64,000 bases of DNA from Suillus spraguei (Eukaryota > Basidiomycota > Agaricomycetes > Boletales > Suillaceae): assembly GCA_016800925.1 (NCBI GenBank), contig JABCPU010000230.1, positions 44,969 to 108,968 of the forward strand, given 5' to 3'. This document shows positions 1 to 10,031 of the stretch, one piece after another; position 1 is the first letter of the stretch, and the number at the start of each line of letters is the position of its first letter. A program made the position numbers and the translations under genes. The notes under the pieces are model-generated. The model was not told the DNA's origin, did not search any database, and saw only the letters and a program-made list of their open reading frames with translations.

Positions 1-570
1 AGTCATGCAGCGTGCCACATCACCAGGACTAACTTAGAGTTCCATGGCCGGTTGTTGGTAACGCCTTCTGTCTATGGATTATATTTAAAAGCGGTGTTCG
101 TGCTAAATCAGGGGAAAAGTTGTAGTTTTACCGTCGCCAGTCGACGCTTCGAAACCGCGTTCGGAAAAAAGGATTGGGTTGGAAGATGAAGGGGCAGAGT
201 CCGCAGAGATGTGTATCGCAGTGGAGTCCAAACAAAATTTTCCCATCATACACGCTCAAACGAGTAACAACGGAGAAAAAAAATCTGTGGCACTGGGGAG
301 TTCCGACATTCATGAAGCCCGCAGCCTGAGCTCTGTAGTTCAATATTTCGAGAGATCAACTTTGCGATGCTAACATGATGGTGCTCTCAGTATGATGAGC
401 CCATCATGAGCTGTTGGTGAAGTAACAGGAGTAGTAAAGCCTGGAATGCCGGTCAATGAATAGAAAGCCGAAATACTTGGGGATTGTTCTTGATCATGGG
501 GCGGAATGTGCAAGACAGGCGGATTGTTAGCTGGACCTAAAACGTCTTTGATACAAGAGCATGTATTGTC

Positions 571-836
571 TGTTAGAAGCTAAGACACGAAACACGCTCA
601 GTGGTTGAAGATAACGACTCAATATTATTATACCTAAGACACGAAACACGCTAGAGAAAGTATCATAAGAGACGGCGAGACGATCGGAGACTAAAGACAT
701 ACCTGAGTGGTTGAAGACAACGACTGAGGTATGAGAAGACCGGACGATAGGTATTATATGCGTGGATGAACACACGTGATAAAAGTAGAAAAGGAAATGT
801 ACTGTATGATGACGTCAAGGATGACACATTCTAACA
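571..836. mobile_element. Solo LTR with 5-bp target duplication
   Basis: The 266-bp insert begins TGTTAGAA and ends TTCTAACA, an 8-bp terminal inverted repeat with the TG...CA ends of retrotransposon LTRs. It is flanked by the perfect direct repeat TTGTC (566-570 and 837-841). The matching place in the right arm (58,819-58,823, reverse strand) has one uninterrupted copy of the target. Inside, the motif CTAAGACACGAAACACGCT occurs twice (near 579 and 633), and a second motif around GTGGTTGAAGA also repeats. No coding potential. Family (copia or gypsy) not assignable by eye. Confidence 0.85.
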
Positions 837-975
837 TTGTCAACAACATGGAACATGAAAAAAAGTACAATTGTAACGCCATAGTTGGTCCAGCACTGTG
901 ATGCAAAGTTCAGACCTAAATGTCAGGTGTGAAAATCACTTACTTTCCTCAGCTTTGTATTTCATCTTCGTACAC

Positions 976-3032
976 CTAGTAGCTAGCATCCTGCTCAATG
1001 AGTGCGATGGCTTTCGAAGAGCGAGGCTTAATGGAACACTTGAATGGTTTGGGGTGGCTGTAAGGGTATCTATCAGCGCCGGACGTGATCAGATATAACA
1101 CACACCTGATCGTGCCTGATAACGGATCGACCTCAGGGGTGATCTCAATACCATTCTCGACGACCTTCGAGATATCGAACACCGCCAGTGACATCGCGAT
1201 AGATAGCCAGGTGGAGGCTTCGGCAAGGTGGATAGCTGTAAACGAAAAGCAACTGAACGTCAGGATACAGTTTGGGAGTCGAGCATACCTGGACAGATAC
1301 TGCAGAGCAGAAAGTTAGCATGTGGCACAAAAACCTACTGCATACTCACCGTCTTCCAAAGCCGAAGCAGATCGTCCGGGGCTCTGTCTCAGGCTTCTTT
1401 CCGTCATTGCCCAAAAACCGTTCAGGGTTGAATTTCGAGGGGTTGGCGTATCTCTCTGGATCATTGAGCATGAACCTAGGATTATATTCTGTTCAAACAC
1501 TAAATATGGAGAAAAGATAGTACGAACCAGATGTTAGGTAAGACCACGGAACCCTTTGGGATGTAGTACCCGTCATGGATGTCGTCCTCAGAGGCACAGT
1601 GAGGAAAACCTGATATTGAGATGCCATTTTGCAAATAACTAATGCGTTAAACGAGATACACGGACCGGTAGGGATAACAGTATGCCATCGTAGGGCTTCT
1701 TTGGCAAGCGCTTCAATGTAGGGGAGAGAACCTTGGTCGGCAAAGGAGGGAAGACGATCAGGACCGATAACAGCATCTATTTCAGCCTGAGCTTTCTTCT
1801 GCACATCAGGAAATAGCGTCATGGCTAGGAAGAACGAGTGGATAGTGGCAACAGTCTGAGGAACGAAGTGTAGTGCTCTCAGAAGATGATTATTAGTAAT
1901 ATGAAAGTAGGGACCAACCGTGTCGGAAGCGCCTGCGTATAGAGTTGCAGCAGACCATTTTATATCGTGCTCGTCTTCCGCTGACAAAGGCCCGCCTCCA
2001 ACCAGTTTCGAGGTGAAAGACTCCGGTGCAATTCCAGCAGCCTGTAAAAGTCGGACATCAATGCATACTCGAAAAGCTACAAATGATAGTCACCATCTGA
2101 TCCAGAACGAACTTGTACGGTGCAGAAACCATCTCTTCGAGAGTGTCGTGCCATTCGCGGGCCAGACGCTTGAAGCCAGCGCCAGGGAACCACTCAGGGA
2201 CCTTGACCACTAGAAACAGTGAGACCATTCAAGTCGGAAGTAAATCTCTGAATGCCATGGCTTACAGAATGGCACAACATCAGCGAAGAAGGCACCAGGA
2301 GCAGTGGAACGCGACCACTGGTCTAGAGCGCGATCTGCAAGGTCAACGAAGGGATCGTTGTTTTCTCTCACCTCATAACCATGAGAGATGCGCAGAATGA
2401 CAGCGCCAGCGGTGCTATGAAAATCGAGATGATGACAACGCAAAGATAAATAACACATACTGTCGAATATGTGCTTGTAGTTGATCGGGTTTCGCAAACA
2501 CACGCTTGAGGAATCGGCGAGTCTCGACCTCCTCGACCTGACTGTATACGCCCACAGCGGCGCGAGTACCAATGACATAGTGGAAGTTTTTGCGGTGGCG
2601 GCGTAATTGGTTCCCATAAGGGAGGAGAGTCATAACATTTTTGAAGCCAATAAGTTCACCAGCAACCGGAAGAATAGGACGGTCAGAATAAATAGTGCTC
2701 TTATTGTCCAGCATGTCCATCGCAGTCTTGACAGAGTTTATCACCACGATATGTTGACCGAAAATCGAAATATGCGAAATATGGCCTGCAGATAAGACCT
2801 CAAAATGAAAGATTGATACAAACGAGAGACACTCACCATACTTTTTACCCCACTCCGTGAAGATGAGCCAGGGCTTGATGTGGGGCATGTCCAGGATGTT
2901 TCCGATGAGAGGCCACCCTGGAGGACCAGGGGGATATGCAGGGTTCTTCTTGTTGAACACCTGCTTGAGCAGATACAATCCGATACAAGCAAGGCATAGG
3001 TCGAGCCCAGTGACATTGGTAAGCTTCAACAT
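976..3032 (-). CDS. Cytochrome P450, copy 1 (intact)
   Basis: Microsomal P450 monooxygenase of about 510 residues, resembling the Agaricomycete group often annotated as O-methylsterigmatocystin oxidoreductase-like; the substrate cannot be inferred. The ATG at 3,032 is followed by an N-terminal membrane anchor and the proline-rich hinge [15 protein letters not shown]-helix AGASDT spans a splice junction, the K-helix has EALR, then [10 protein letters not shown] and the haem loop FGFGRRICPA. My manual splice gives 11 exons, all GT-AG and all in frame to the stop at 976. The last haem-loop residue is Ala, where copies 2-5 have Gly; copy 6 shares this Ala. It is head to head with F-box A. Confidence 0.92.
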
Positions 3033-5585
3033 GGTCTAGTATTGTTAGGTGGGAAAATGACTCTAGAGTGGGGAGGTTAGTGGGGCTTGAGAGAGTTCTA
3101 TCTAGTGACTAACCAACTATGATGCTTATGACCAAACTCAAACTCAGGCTTCTTCTAGGGACCCATCACGGAGCCTCCTCGATTGGACTAGAACTAAGGA
3201 GATATTGATCATCAATCGCACAGGTGACATAACGGATATTATAAGACTCGAAGGAAGTCAATAGTAAGTACCGAAACGTTTTGTACCATTTCGCCTGTTA
3301 CCAAACACCAGTGGGGAATTCCTGGAGGGACAGGTTTAGGTCTAGTGTAGCGTAAGGGCAGGATGGAATATTGGCCTTCAAGTTGTACAAGCCAATTGGC
3401 GCAGAACGGCGGTGATTGGCAAGATAGTCATGGCAGTAAGTCGGCCCAAGTATTATTATATTAACTCCTCTTTGCCTCTCCGGACAAGACGGTCATCCGA
3501 ACAACGAATATATGATTTCATCACGCCAAATTTAATTTTGTGAATGTTGGATGGCCAGATTTCTTGTCTTCGTCAAGGCTCTTCGGAAGGATAGTAACAA
3601 TCTTGAAATTCGAACTCAAAGGTTCAACAGGGCTGGTCACTGCAATGTATTGAATGGTCCAGACTCTGGGTATAATTTTATCATCAGATTAGATCATTCA
3701 ATGCTCAGTAGTGCTGCTCGATGTGCTATGATGCATGATGTTTGAGAGACCTATGTATCAGAGAAGTTTGTACCAGGGCTTCAAGTTGTTGGCACTTGTT
3801 GACAAAAACAACCTAATGATAAAGCGAGCATGAGTAGCCGCAACTCCTTCGAGCTTTGCCTGTGGCAGAAATCGACCAGTTGCCAATAAGACGAGAGTCT
3901 ACATTTCTACCATGTACATACGCCAAATTTTTTCTAGCTTCGAGGCTACACCTTCTCATCATGATCAAGTCAAATAGTATGCCACGACTCCTCCCGAACC
4001 TGGGCCTTATCTTCAACGTCGAGTCAAGCCAGAAGTTGGTTACCTGTTGGCCAAATCTACTCTTGCAAGGCTTAGCAAGCGTTATCAAAGTGACTTCTAT
4101 TCATGACTTACTGCCGCTACTTGGCAATTGCCGTTGACAAACTCGGAATAGCAGCATCCTGCAAACAATTATCGACGGAGCCCTCCCACGAGTCACTGAT
4201 ATCAAAGATCACTCGTATCGGGGAAGCATGAGCATGCTATGATCATCCTGGTCTGCGGGTGCTGAGTATATTAAGTGCGAGGAACGGGGAGGGCTTTGAA
4301 AAGACTCACTGCTCTCGGCACTTTTGTCAGTGTTATCTGTCTACTATGCGACTCAAATCAAGCTCAGGACCTCCTCTTGGTATCACTAATGCAGTCTCAT
4401 GGTTATAGAATGAGTGCCAAGAAGCGGGTAGTACTGGCCTTGGGTTCCCTCGCAGTCCGAGTCCGATCCACCAACAAGACACGATACTTGGGCCTACCCA
4501 CTGTCACCATTCTGGGTTAAACTGTGGTTGTCATGCTCCCTCCGTTGCGCAGTGCATGGATGGCACTTGGCGAGAAGTGATTATTCCAAGTGTTTTAAAT
4601 TTCATGATAGTCCTGACCTCGCTCTTTTCTCTAGGCTGCGAGCTCCTCGGCCTAGTTCAACGTGAGAATGTGGTGGAGCACCCAATATCAGACGCGATGC
4701 AGACAGTGTGGAGCAAAATTCTTGACTGTGTCAATTTGTTGGTTGATTGCTACTGAAATTTTGCAAAGCTTGTCCATGGCCACGATATCGATGGGGGAAG
4801 TGTCGAGTCCTGGAGGATCGTACGTCCTGTAGGGTCTTTTCGAGGGTGGGGGGATGGAGGTCACACGGCTCATGGTTTTGATGTGTCCTGCATCAGTTTG
4901 ACGCAGTCTTCAAATCCTTCTACACCTCCGAGTCAATGCAAGATCAACCAAACACCCACAGTCAAACAACTTCAAGACAGAGGCGCAGCTATACCGACTC
5001 ACCTGTGCAGGTATGGTCGCCCATCGGTGTTGGCGGTTTCATCAATGGCTTGGGTGCGTTTGTGCTTGCCAGTTTATCTACTTGGTGACAAATGTAGCAG
5101 CTTCGCACAGACGGTGTACCGCGCAGGCAGTCTTGGAAATATAGAAGTTGTCGATTGGCTTTGAGATATTAAGGTTTACCTCGTACTCTACCGAGCATCT
5201 TTCTCACCTATTACTCAAGTGAGATTTACCCGGGAACAACTCAACCAAGTGGCCAATCACGCACTAAGAGTTGTGCTACGGGGAAACCTGAATAAGTCCA
5301 TGTGCGTGTCATCAAATCTGGTTGGTAAGTGTGCTCTATGGCTCGTGCCGCATCCGCACCATGGCTTCGATAATGTGTGGCGACTTACAAATATTAATTT
5401 CCACAGGACAAGTGTACATTGTGCGACCTAGAAAGAATAATAAGTCTGCTCTGGGCCACCGGGTCACAACTTGTGGTCCTATACACAATGTACATCTATT
5501 GCTGTGGATTTTGATGCCACAGTTCACGTGGGGAGTATTAAAGGCAGGGTTCCTTCTGACCAGTTTAGTATCTTACTCCCCCGTC
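3033..5585. other. Divergent P450/F-box spacer, duplicated in right arm
   Basis: This 2.55 kb spacer separates the divergent starts of P450 copy 1 and F-box A and has a near-identical counterpart at 54,030-56,618. Parts recur upstream of P450 copies 3 and 4 and beside F-box B1. About 110 bp before the P450 start is well conserved among P450 copies. I see no confident gene. A small reading frame at 4,556-4,756 (plus) is kept open in the right arm at 54,859-55,206 (minus), with a hydrophobic stretch around IIPSVLNFMIVLTSLFSLG and few residue changes. It could be a short protein or just recent duplication. Confidence 0.6.
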
Positions 5586-6611
5586 ATGGAGCCTACTATC
5601 ACCTTTCGATTTAGCGACCTTCCTCTGGAACTCGCCCTCCTCGTCTTTAAATATGCGGCCGAGCCGACGTTTTCCCAGAAAGAGACATATTCCGAGAAAA
5701 ATCCCTATGCAGACGCCATCTCACTTTGTCGTGTCTCTCGACTTGTGAGGCGCACCGTCCTCCCCGAACTCCTGCACACCGTTTCGCTCCACCGATGTCT
5801 CGGCGTGGGAATGTTCGCAAATGCTCTGCTTATGCAGCAAGCGTACGCTGAGACAAAAAACGATCTTTTCTTCGACTATCCCTCCGCTGTTCAGAGGGTA
5901 TGGATTAGTCATGATGACTTCCTTGAATATCGCCTAGGTGACTCTGAGGTCATGAACTACATGAGCTCGCTGCTTCCGGTGTTACTTGCTGCACCGGCAC
6001 TTGCGATTGACTGGCGCAATTTAAAACTTTTTGTTCGGAGCGTGGAAAATGCGTGGGCCTCCCGCCCAGATCGCAATGTCGACGACAGACCTTTTCCCGG
6101 GAGGACCCAAAGTCTGACGATAACGCCGGCCAGTTCTCCCGCCTTCAACTGGAAGATGTTCAGGTACTTTCGGAGGGAATCAGTTTTCCTTGCATCGATC
6201 CCCCACCTCACTTACCTGGAGAGAGGATTCGGTTATCGCGACATCAGCAAGGGGTTAAGGTCCCCAAAAGGTCCGCTACATGTTTGCATGAACAAGATTC
6301 CATTGGATCGTATGAAGAACCTTCAGACATTTTCAGTAGCATACCCGCATCTGGATGCCCCCTACGACTTGGATCCATATATTGGAAGGGGCCTAGAATT
6401 TCATGTGGAGCGTCTCACAATGAATGTGCCCCTGTTCAAGCAGGATCCTGCATCCTTCTCGTGGGTGACACCACCATTTCCTGTGACCAATCCTGGAGAG
6501 AAGAGCATTCGATCGGATGGTATTTCCTTCAAGGTGACGCATGATGGAGTAAATTTTCGCCAGGAATCTTTCACATGGGATAAAGCTTGGGCCTGCGGGT
6601 TAACCGAGTGA
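5586..6611 (+). CDS. F-box-like protein, copy A
   Basis: Intronless gene of 341 residues. The N-terminus has an F-box-like segment (LPLELALLVFKYAAEP, then SLCRVSRLVRRTVLPELLHT at about residues 45-65), as in the large family of mushroom F-box-like proteins, followed by a long region with no recognised repeats. Such proteins usually recruit substrates to SCF ubiquitin ligases; the target is unknown. The ATG at 5,586 is preferred over longer open reading because copies B1 and B2 begin at the same place. A TATTAAAG box about 50 bp upstream lies in a promoter segment conserved in all three copies. Copy A is intact. Confidence 0.8.
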   Translation: MEPTITFRFSDLPLELALLVFKYAAEPTFSQKETYSEKNPYADAISLCRVSRLVRRTVLPELLHTVSLHRCLGVGMFANALLMQQAYAETKNDLFFDYPSAVQRVWISHDDFLEYRLGDSEVMNYMSSLLPVLLAAPALAIDWRNLKLFVRSVENAWASRPDRNVDDRPFPGRTQSLTITPASSPAFNWKMFRYFRRESVFLASIPHLTYLERGFGYRDISKGLRSPKGPLHVCMNKIPLDRMKNLQTFSVAYPHLDAPYDLDPYIGRGLEFHVERLTMNVPLFKQDPASFSWVTPPFPVTNPGEKSIRSDGISFKVTHDGVNFRQESFTWDKAWACGLTE

Positions 6612-6752
6612 TGAGGATGCCCGAGTATTATGAAGATGATGATAGATGGCTTGATATTACTTATATTGTATATGTACTTGCTCGCAATCAGATTTCCTCC
6701 TTGCTGTACACTTACTATAGACTTCTCATGCCCAATGTATATGGTTGAGACT
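6612..6752. other. Inner end of left inverted-repeat arm
   Basis: About 140 bp past the F-box stop still match the right arm (52,845-52,985) and the B1 flank (about 50,440-50,580), including a shared block around TAGTAAGTGTACAG on the reverse strand. Homology ends at about 6,752, where HET-like coding sequence begins. Confidence 0.75.
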
Positions 6753-7475
6753 GTTGCCCATTGAAGTTTCTCTTGAGCATATCTCATCCCAGAGCGGAAG
6801 ACGAGCGCTCTCACATTTATACCAGTTGAACGCTCCAACTCCTGCGTGATAGCGACAGTTTGTGGTTGCGTGAGCAGTCGTCAAGATACAGCGTCCAATC
6901 TGCTTGGTAGAAGAGAATAATTTTAGGAGCGAGGAATTCCTGAACGGTCCATCCTCGCGTGTTCCAAATGCTGTTTGCGAGTGCTCCCGACTTTGACGAG
7001 GGCGGAACATCCGACAGGTAGACAATGGTGAGTGCTGAGAAGTGATACCAGATGAACATGGAATTGACTGATTGTCCGAGCTCTACATTGTTGTTCTGGT
7101 CAATGCAGCACGTATCGCTCCACGCCCAATGATACCCCGCATCGCGTGCGACTCTGCAAAACTTCTGCAACTTCACAATGGTTCCAACTGGATCCAAGTC
7201 GTATATGCTCCTGCGTACAGTAGTGTCTCCTTCCTTTCCCACCTATGGGACAACATGACCCAACCGAAGTACTTCGCGATCGCTTCTTCGATGAGCCCTG
7301 TTTTTTTTTGGGGGGCATACATGTGGAATGAATGTAAAAGCTCTTTGTACTCTGTATTCCCCTGTGAATATATTGATCTGCTCATCTCGGTTGCACAACC
7401 GTCCAGTAGAAGTGTTGATTAGATGGAGGGGGGCGTTCTCCAGTTGGACGTGAATGGCTCGTCGCATGATATCAA
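6753..7475 (-). pseudogene. HET-domain protein fragment, frameshifted and truncated
   Basis: Fragments of an N-terminal HET (heterokaryon incompatibility) domain are readable on the minus strand in at least four frames. In order they contain LINTSTGRLCNRDEQIN, NTEYKELL, VMLSHRWE, WAWSDTCCIDQNNNVELGQS, the SVNSMFIWYHFSALTIVYLS block, NTRGWTVQEFLAP and RSGMRYAQEKLQWAT. That order is typical of mushroom HET proteins, where the domain acts in non-self recognition and usually precedes other modules. At least three single-base frameshifts separate the pieces. The homology then stops at the boundary of the inverted repeat, so the rest of the gene is missing. Confidence 0.85.
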
Positions 7476-7649
7476 GACTGGTGTATTGCTGGCGTATCTC
7501 TGCAAAAAATGTAAGTCATCCTCAACCACTTGAGTTGTTTGGGGCTTACGTTGTATCTGTGGGTCAGGTTCATCATCCAACTTGAAGAGCATGATTTGGA
7601 GACCTCAAATGCATCATCATAGCGATGTACTCCACGAAGAGCTGCATGC

Positions 7650-9283
7650 TTTCATTCATATCCAAGATAAGACGACGGATTGAGTCCAATGACCTATGTA
7701 TATCATTACAGATGTTAAAATGACGACAGATATCGTCCGCACCTTGTCCGCGTCTAAAAGGGCATCCGAATAGAGGTTTTGTCCCAACTTCACCTTACTG
7801 CGGTGTGCAAAGTATGAGGAATCCGACCTGAAAGCTGCGGAAATTGTGTCCTTGATGGACCAGAGGGAAACAATCCCATCACGGCTTCCACTCACGTTGG
7901 GAGAAATTGCGACGCAGTGAACCTCTTTTGTGTGTTCAAGTTCCCGTCCTATGTTCTTGTGTGACTTTGTGTTACACAGTTGCACAGTACGGTCGAACGA
8001 GGCGGATGCAATGAAGAAGCCATCAGAAGAGATGGCAAGTGACTGGAGTTGATGAAGGAAGTATGGCCAGTGCAAGGTTGACCGATCTGGGTACAATTTG
8101 ATGTTGTGTGATGCAGAGACAAGTTGCTGGCCGTCGGGCGTCCACACAACAAATCCAATCCAAGTCAGCGTTGATATGGAGAAACTCGGCGTTATCGGTA
8201 CTCTAAACCCGAATGTCGTTTTAATTTTATGTAACCCATCTGCGACATGCCTAGTAGACCCTGGAGTTTCGAGAGGACAGCGCCAGTCTCCGCATCCCAT
8301 ATAATAATTGGTTCATCCCGCGACCCGCTTGCGAGTCTCTTTCCATCGGAGGAGAAGCACATCGACAACACCCAGCGTGTATGCTTCACCAGTGGGGTGA
8401 CCATCTGCATGCTATCGACGTCTCAGATGATGATGGCTCCATCTCTTCCACCACTCGCGATACAGCGACTGATGTCACGGCATCAGTGTGTTCTACGAAT
8501 GGCCCTCCTCCCACCAATACTCTTTTATTAATGTCGCAGGGTTTCATCCCGTGAAGCAGTAACAACCCGTCGACCGTCTTTGAAGAACGCGACTGCCGAC
8601 ACTACGTCTGTGTGCACTCGTATCGTTTGTATTAGCACCAGCTTGGTTGTCCGAGTCTGCGCCTGCTTTGGGCGCCTTCTCACAGTGAGATATGCTTTCT
8701 TTACTACATCGAGCAATCCTGGCATATCGCTAGACAGGTAGATGGATAGTTAGTGGCGTTTGATGTTAACGAGGAGCGTACTCTGCTGCTATCAATGTGT
8801 TGCAGTAGAGCTGAACTTCTGCCCATAATACATAGGCTCGTTGATATATTGTTTGCTCCATATCACGTTGCTACATCATGGATTTCATTTCCCTCCTTCC
8901 ATCAGTGCTTGTGGCAGATCGAGCAGTTTCTACTCTATCATCAGCTGCATTACTCGCAACTCACCTGTCATCTGGTGATAAAGTGACTGGACACATGGCA
9001 TCATGGCCCTGAATGGCCTTCCTACCAATGGTCCTTTCTCTACGTTCCACATGCGCATAATGTGGTCCGAACCGGTGACAACCTGTCGGCCGTCTTTAAA
9101 GAGCGCGATCACTGATATCATTCTCGTATGCATCGTTCGTGTCAGCGTCAGTTGTGTTGTCTGCACTGGTGTCCCGAACCCTCTCCGAATAGCAGGATAC
9201 ACCGTTCTTACTCGTTCACGAGGAGAGTACTTCATGGTTATGTCGTCAATCTTATGAATCGTGAGTGGAATTGTATTCTGCAC
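7650..9283 (-). pseudogene. WD40-repeat protein remnant
   Basis: Minus-strand fragments carry WD40 blades: SVIALFKDGRQVVTGS..MRMWN (9,000-9,130), SAVAFFKDGRRVVTASRDE (8,530-8,620), WVLSMCFSSDGKRLASGSRD..IIIWD (8,280-8,390) and SLAISSDGFFIASASFDRTV with HCVAISPN..GSRDGIVSLW (7,840-8,060). Frames change several times, with stops between them and no continuous splice model found by eye. The first two fragments are paralogous to each other, including the region before the blade, so one gene start appears duplicated. Such proteins are cytoplasmic scaffolds, in mushrooms often linked to NACHT or HET modules. It may once have been joined to the neighbouring HET fragment, but I cannot show that. Confidence 0.75.
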
Positions 9284-10031
9284 AACGGATGTAGCTTATC
9301 TGGAGTTCTAATGGTAGCTCCTAGCCTCCTACTACCAAGGTGTCGCTTCTACGTATCAACACTGCATCCTCATAAACACCTATTTTATATAAATTCTGTG
9401 CACAGCAAACCCGCCTCAAGGAGCCTCCGTGTGGAACCCAGTTAATTCAGCAGATGAGACTACTTTTGTCATCCCGTGTAGTATGCAGTGCATCCTACTT
9501 CGTCATGAGATCCAGAAGGCCTAGTAGAATGACCTCTAGGTACCTTTTCTTATTGATGAGATGCCAAATCCGAAACATACAGGGAGTCATGAGTTACTCT
9601 CTCATCTTACTGACACGTGCTCTGGATGGGCTGTGTAATTACGCTAACCCTAGATTTTTGTTTGTAGTCCCTCACTCGCGTGGACGAGAGGCCGAACACG
9701 CCTTAATCACTTCATCAACAATTCTTTATAGTTCTACGCAGTATTGTTTGTCCCAGTTATGATTATTGACGTATGAGATGAGACGATAATTAGTACTCGA
9801 GCACCTCTGAGAATGAAACGGTTTGAAACCCTGCGGTGACTACCGTATACATGCGAAATTTTAGAGTTACTGCTTTTGGCACTCGCAATTTCGATCGAGC
9901 GCCAGTTAGCACCGTTATACCAGGTTTCCACCTGGGTTTTCATCTTCATCCAGTGCCAGTCGCGGTATGTCCATGGCACGTATTACGGAGTAATATTCAT
10001 CTTTACCACAGGATGACCGCACTGGATATTC
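9284..10031. other. Intergenic, no gene seen
   Basis: About 750 bp between the WD40 remnant and the PPR gene. Only short unconvincing reading frames and no recognisable repeat. The last part probably holds the PPR promoter. Confidence 0.5.

Larger units (their letters stand above)
1..6752. repeat. Left arm of large inverted repeat
   Basis: This segment matches the reverse complement of about 52,840-59,378 through coding and non-coding DNA alike: the P450 3' flank, the P450 gene, the 2.5 kb spacer, the F-box gene and about 140 bp past its stop. By eye the spacer is about 95% or more identical (for example 3,551-3,890 against 55,720-56,050) and the F-box genes somewhat less. Position 1 corresponds to about 59,378, so the arm may continue outside the window. 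Its inner edge is near 6,752, inside HET-like coding sequence. The main length difference is the solo LTR at 571-836. Confidence 0.9.

Noticed and set aside
5322..5585. Open extension upstream of F-box A that would add 88 residues
   Set aside because: Copies B1 and B2 start at the ATG equivalent to 5,586, and the extension contains the promoter segment conserved as DNA in all three copies.
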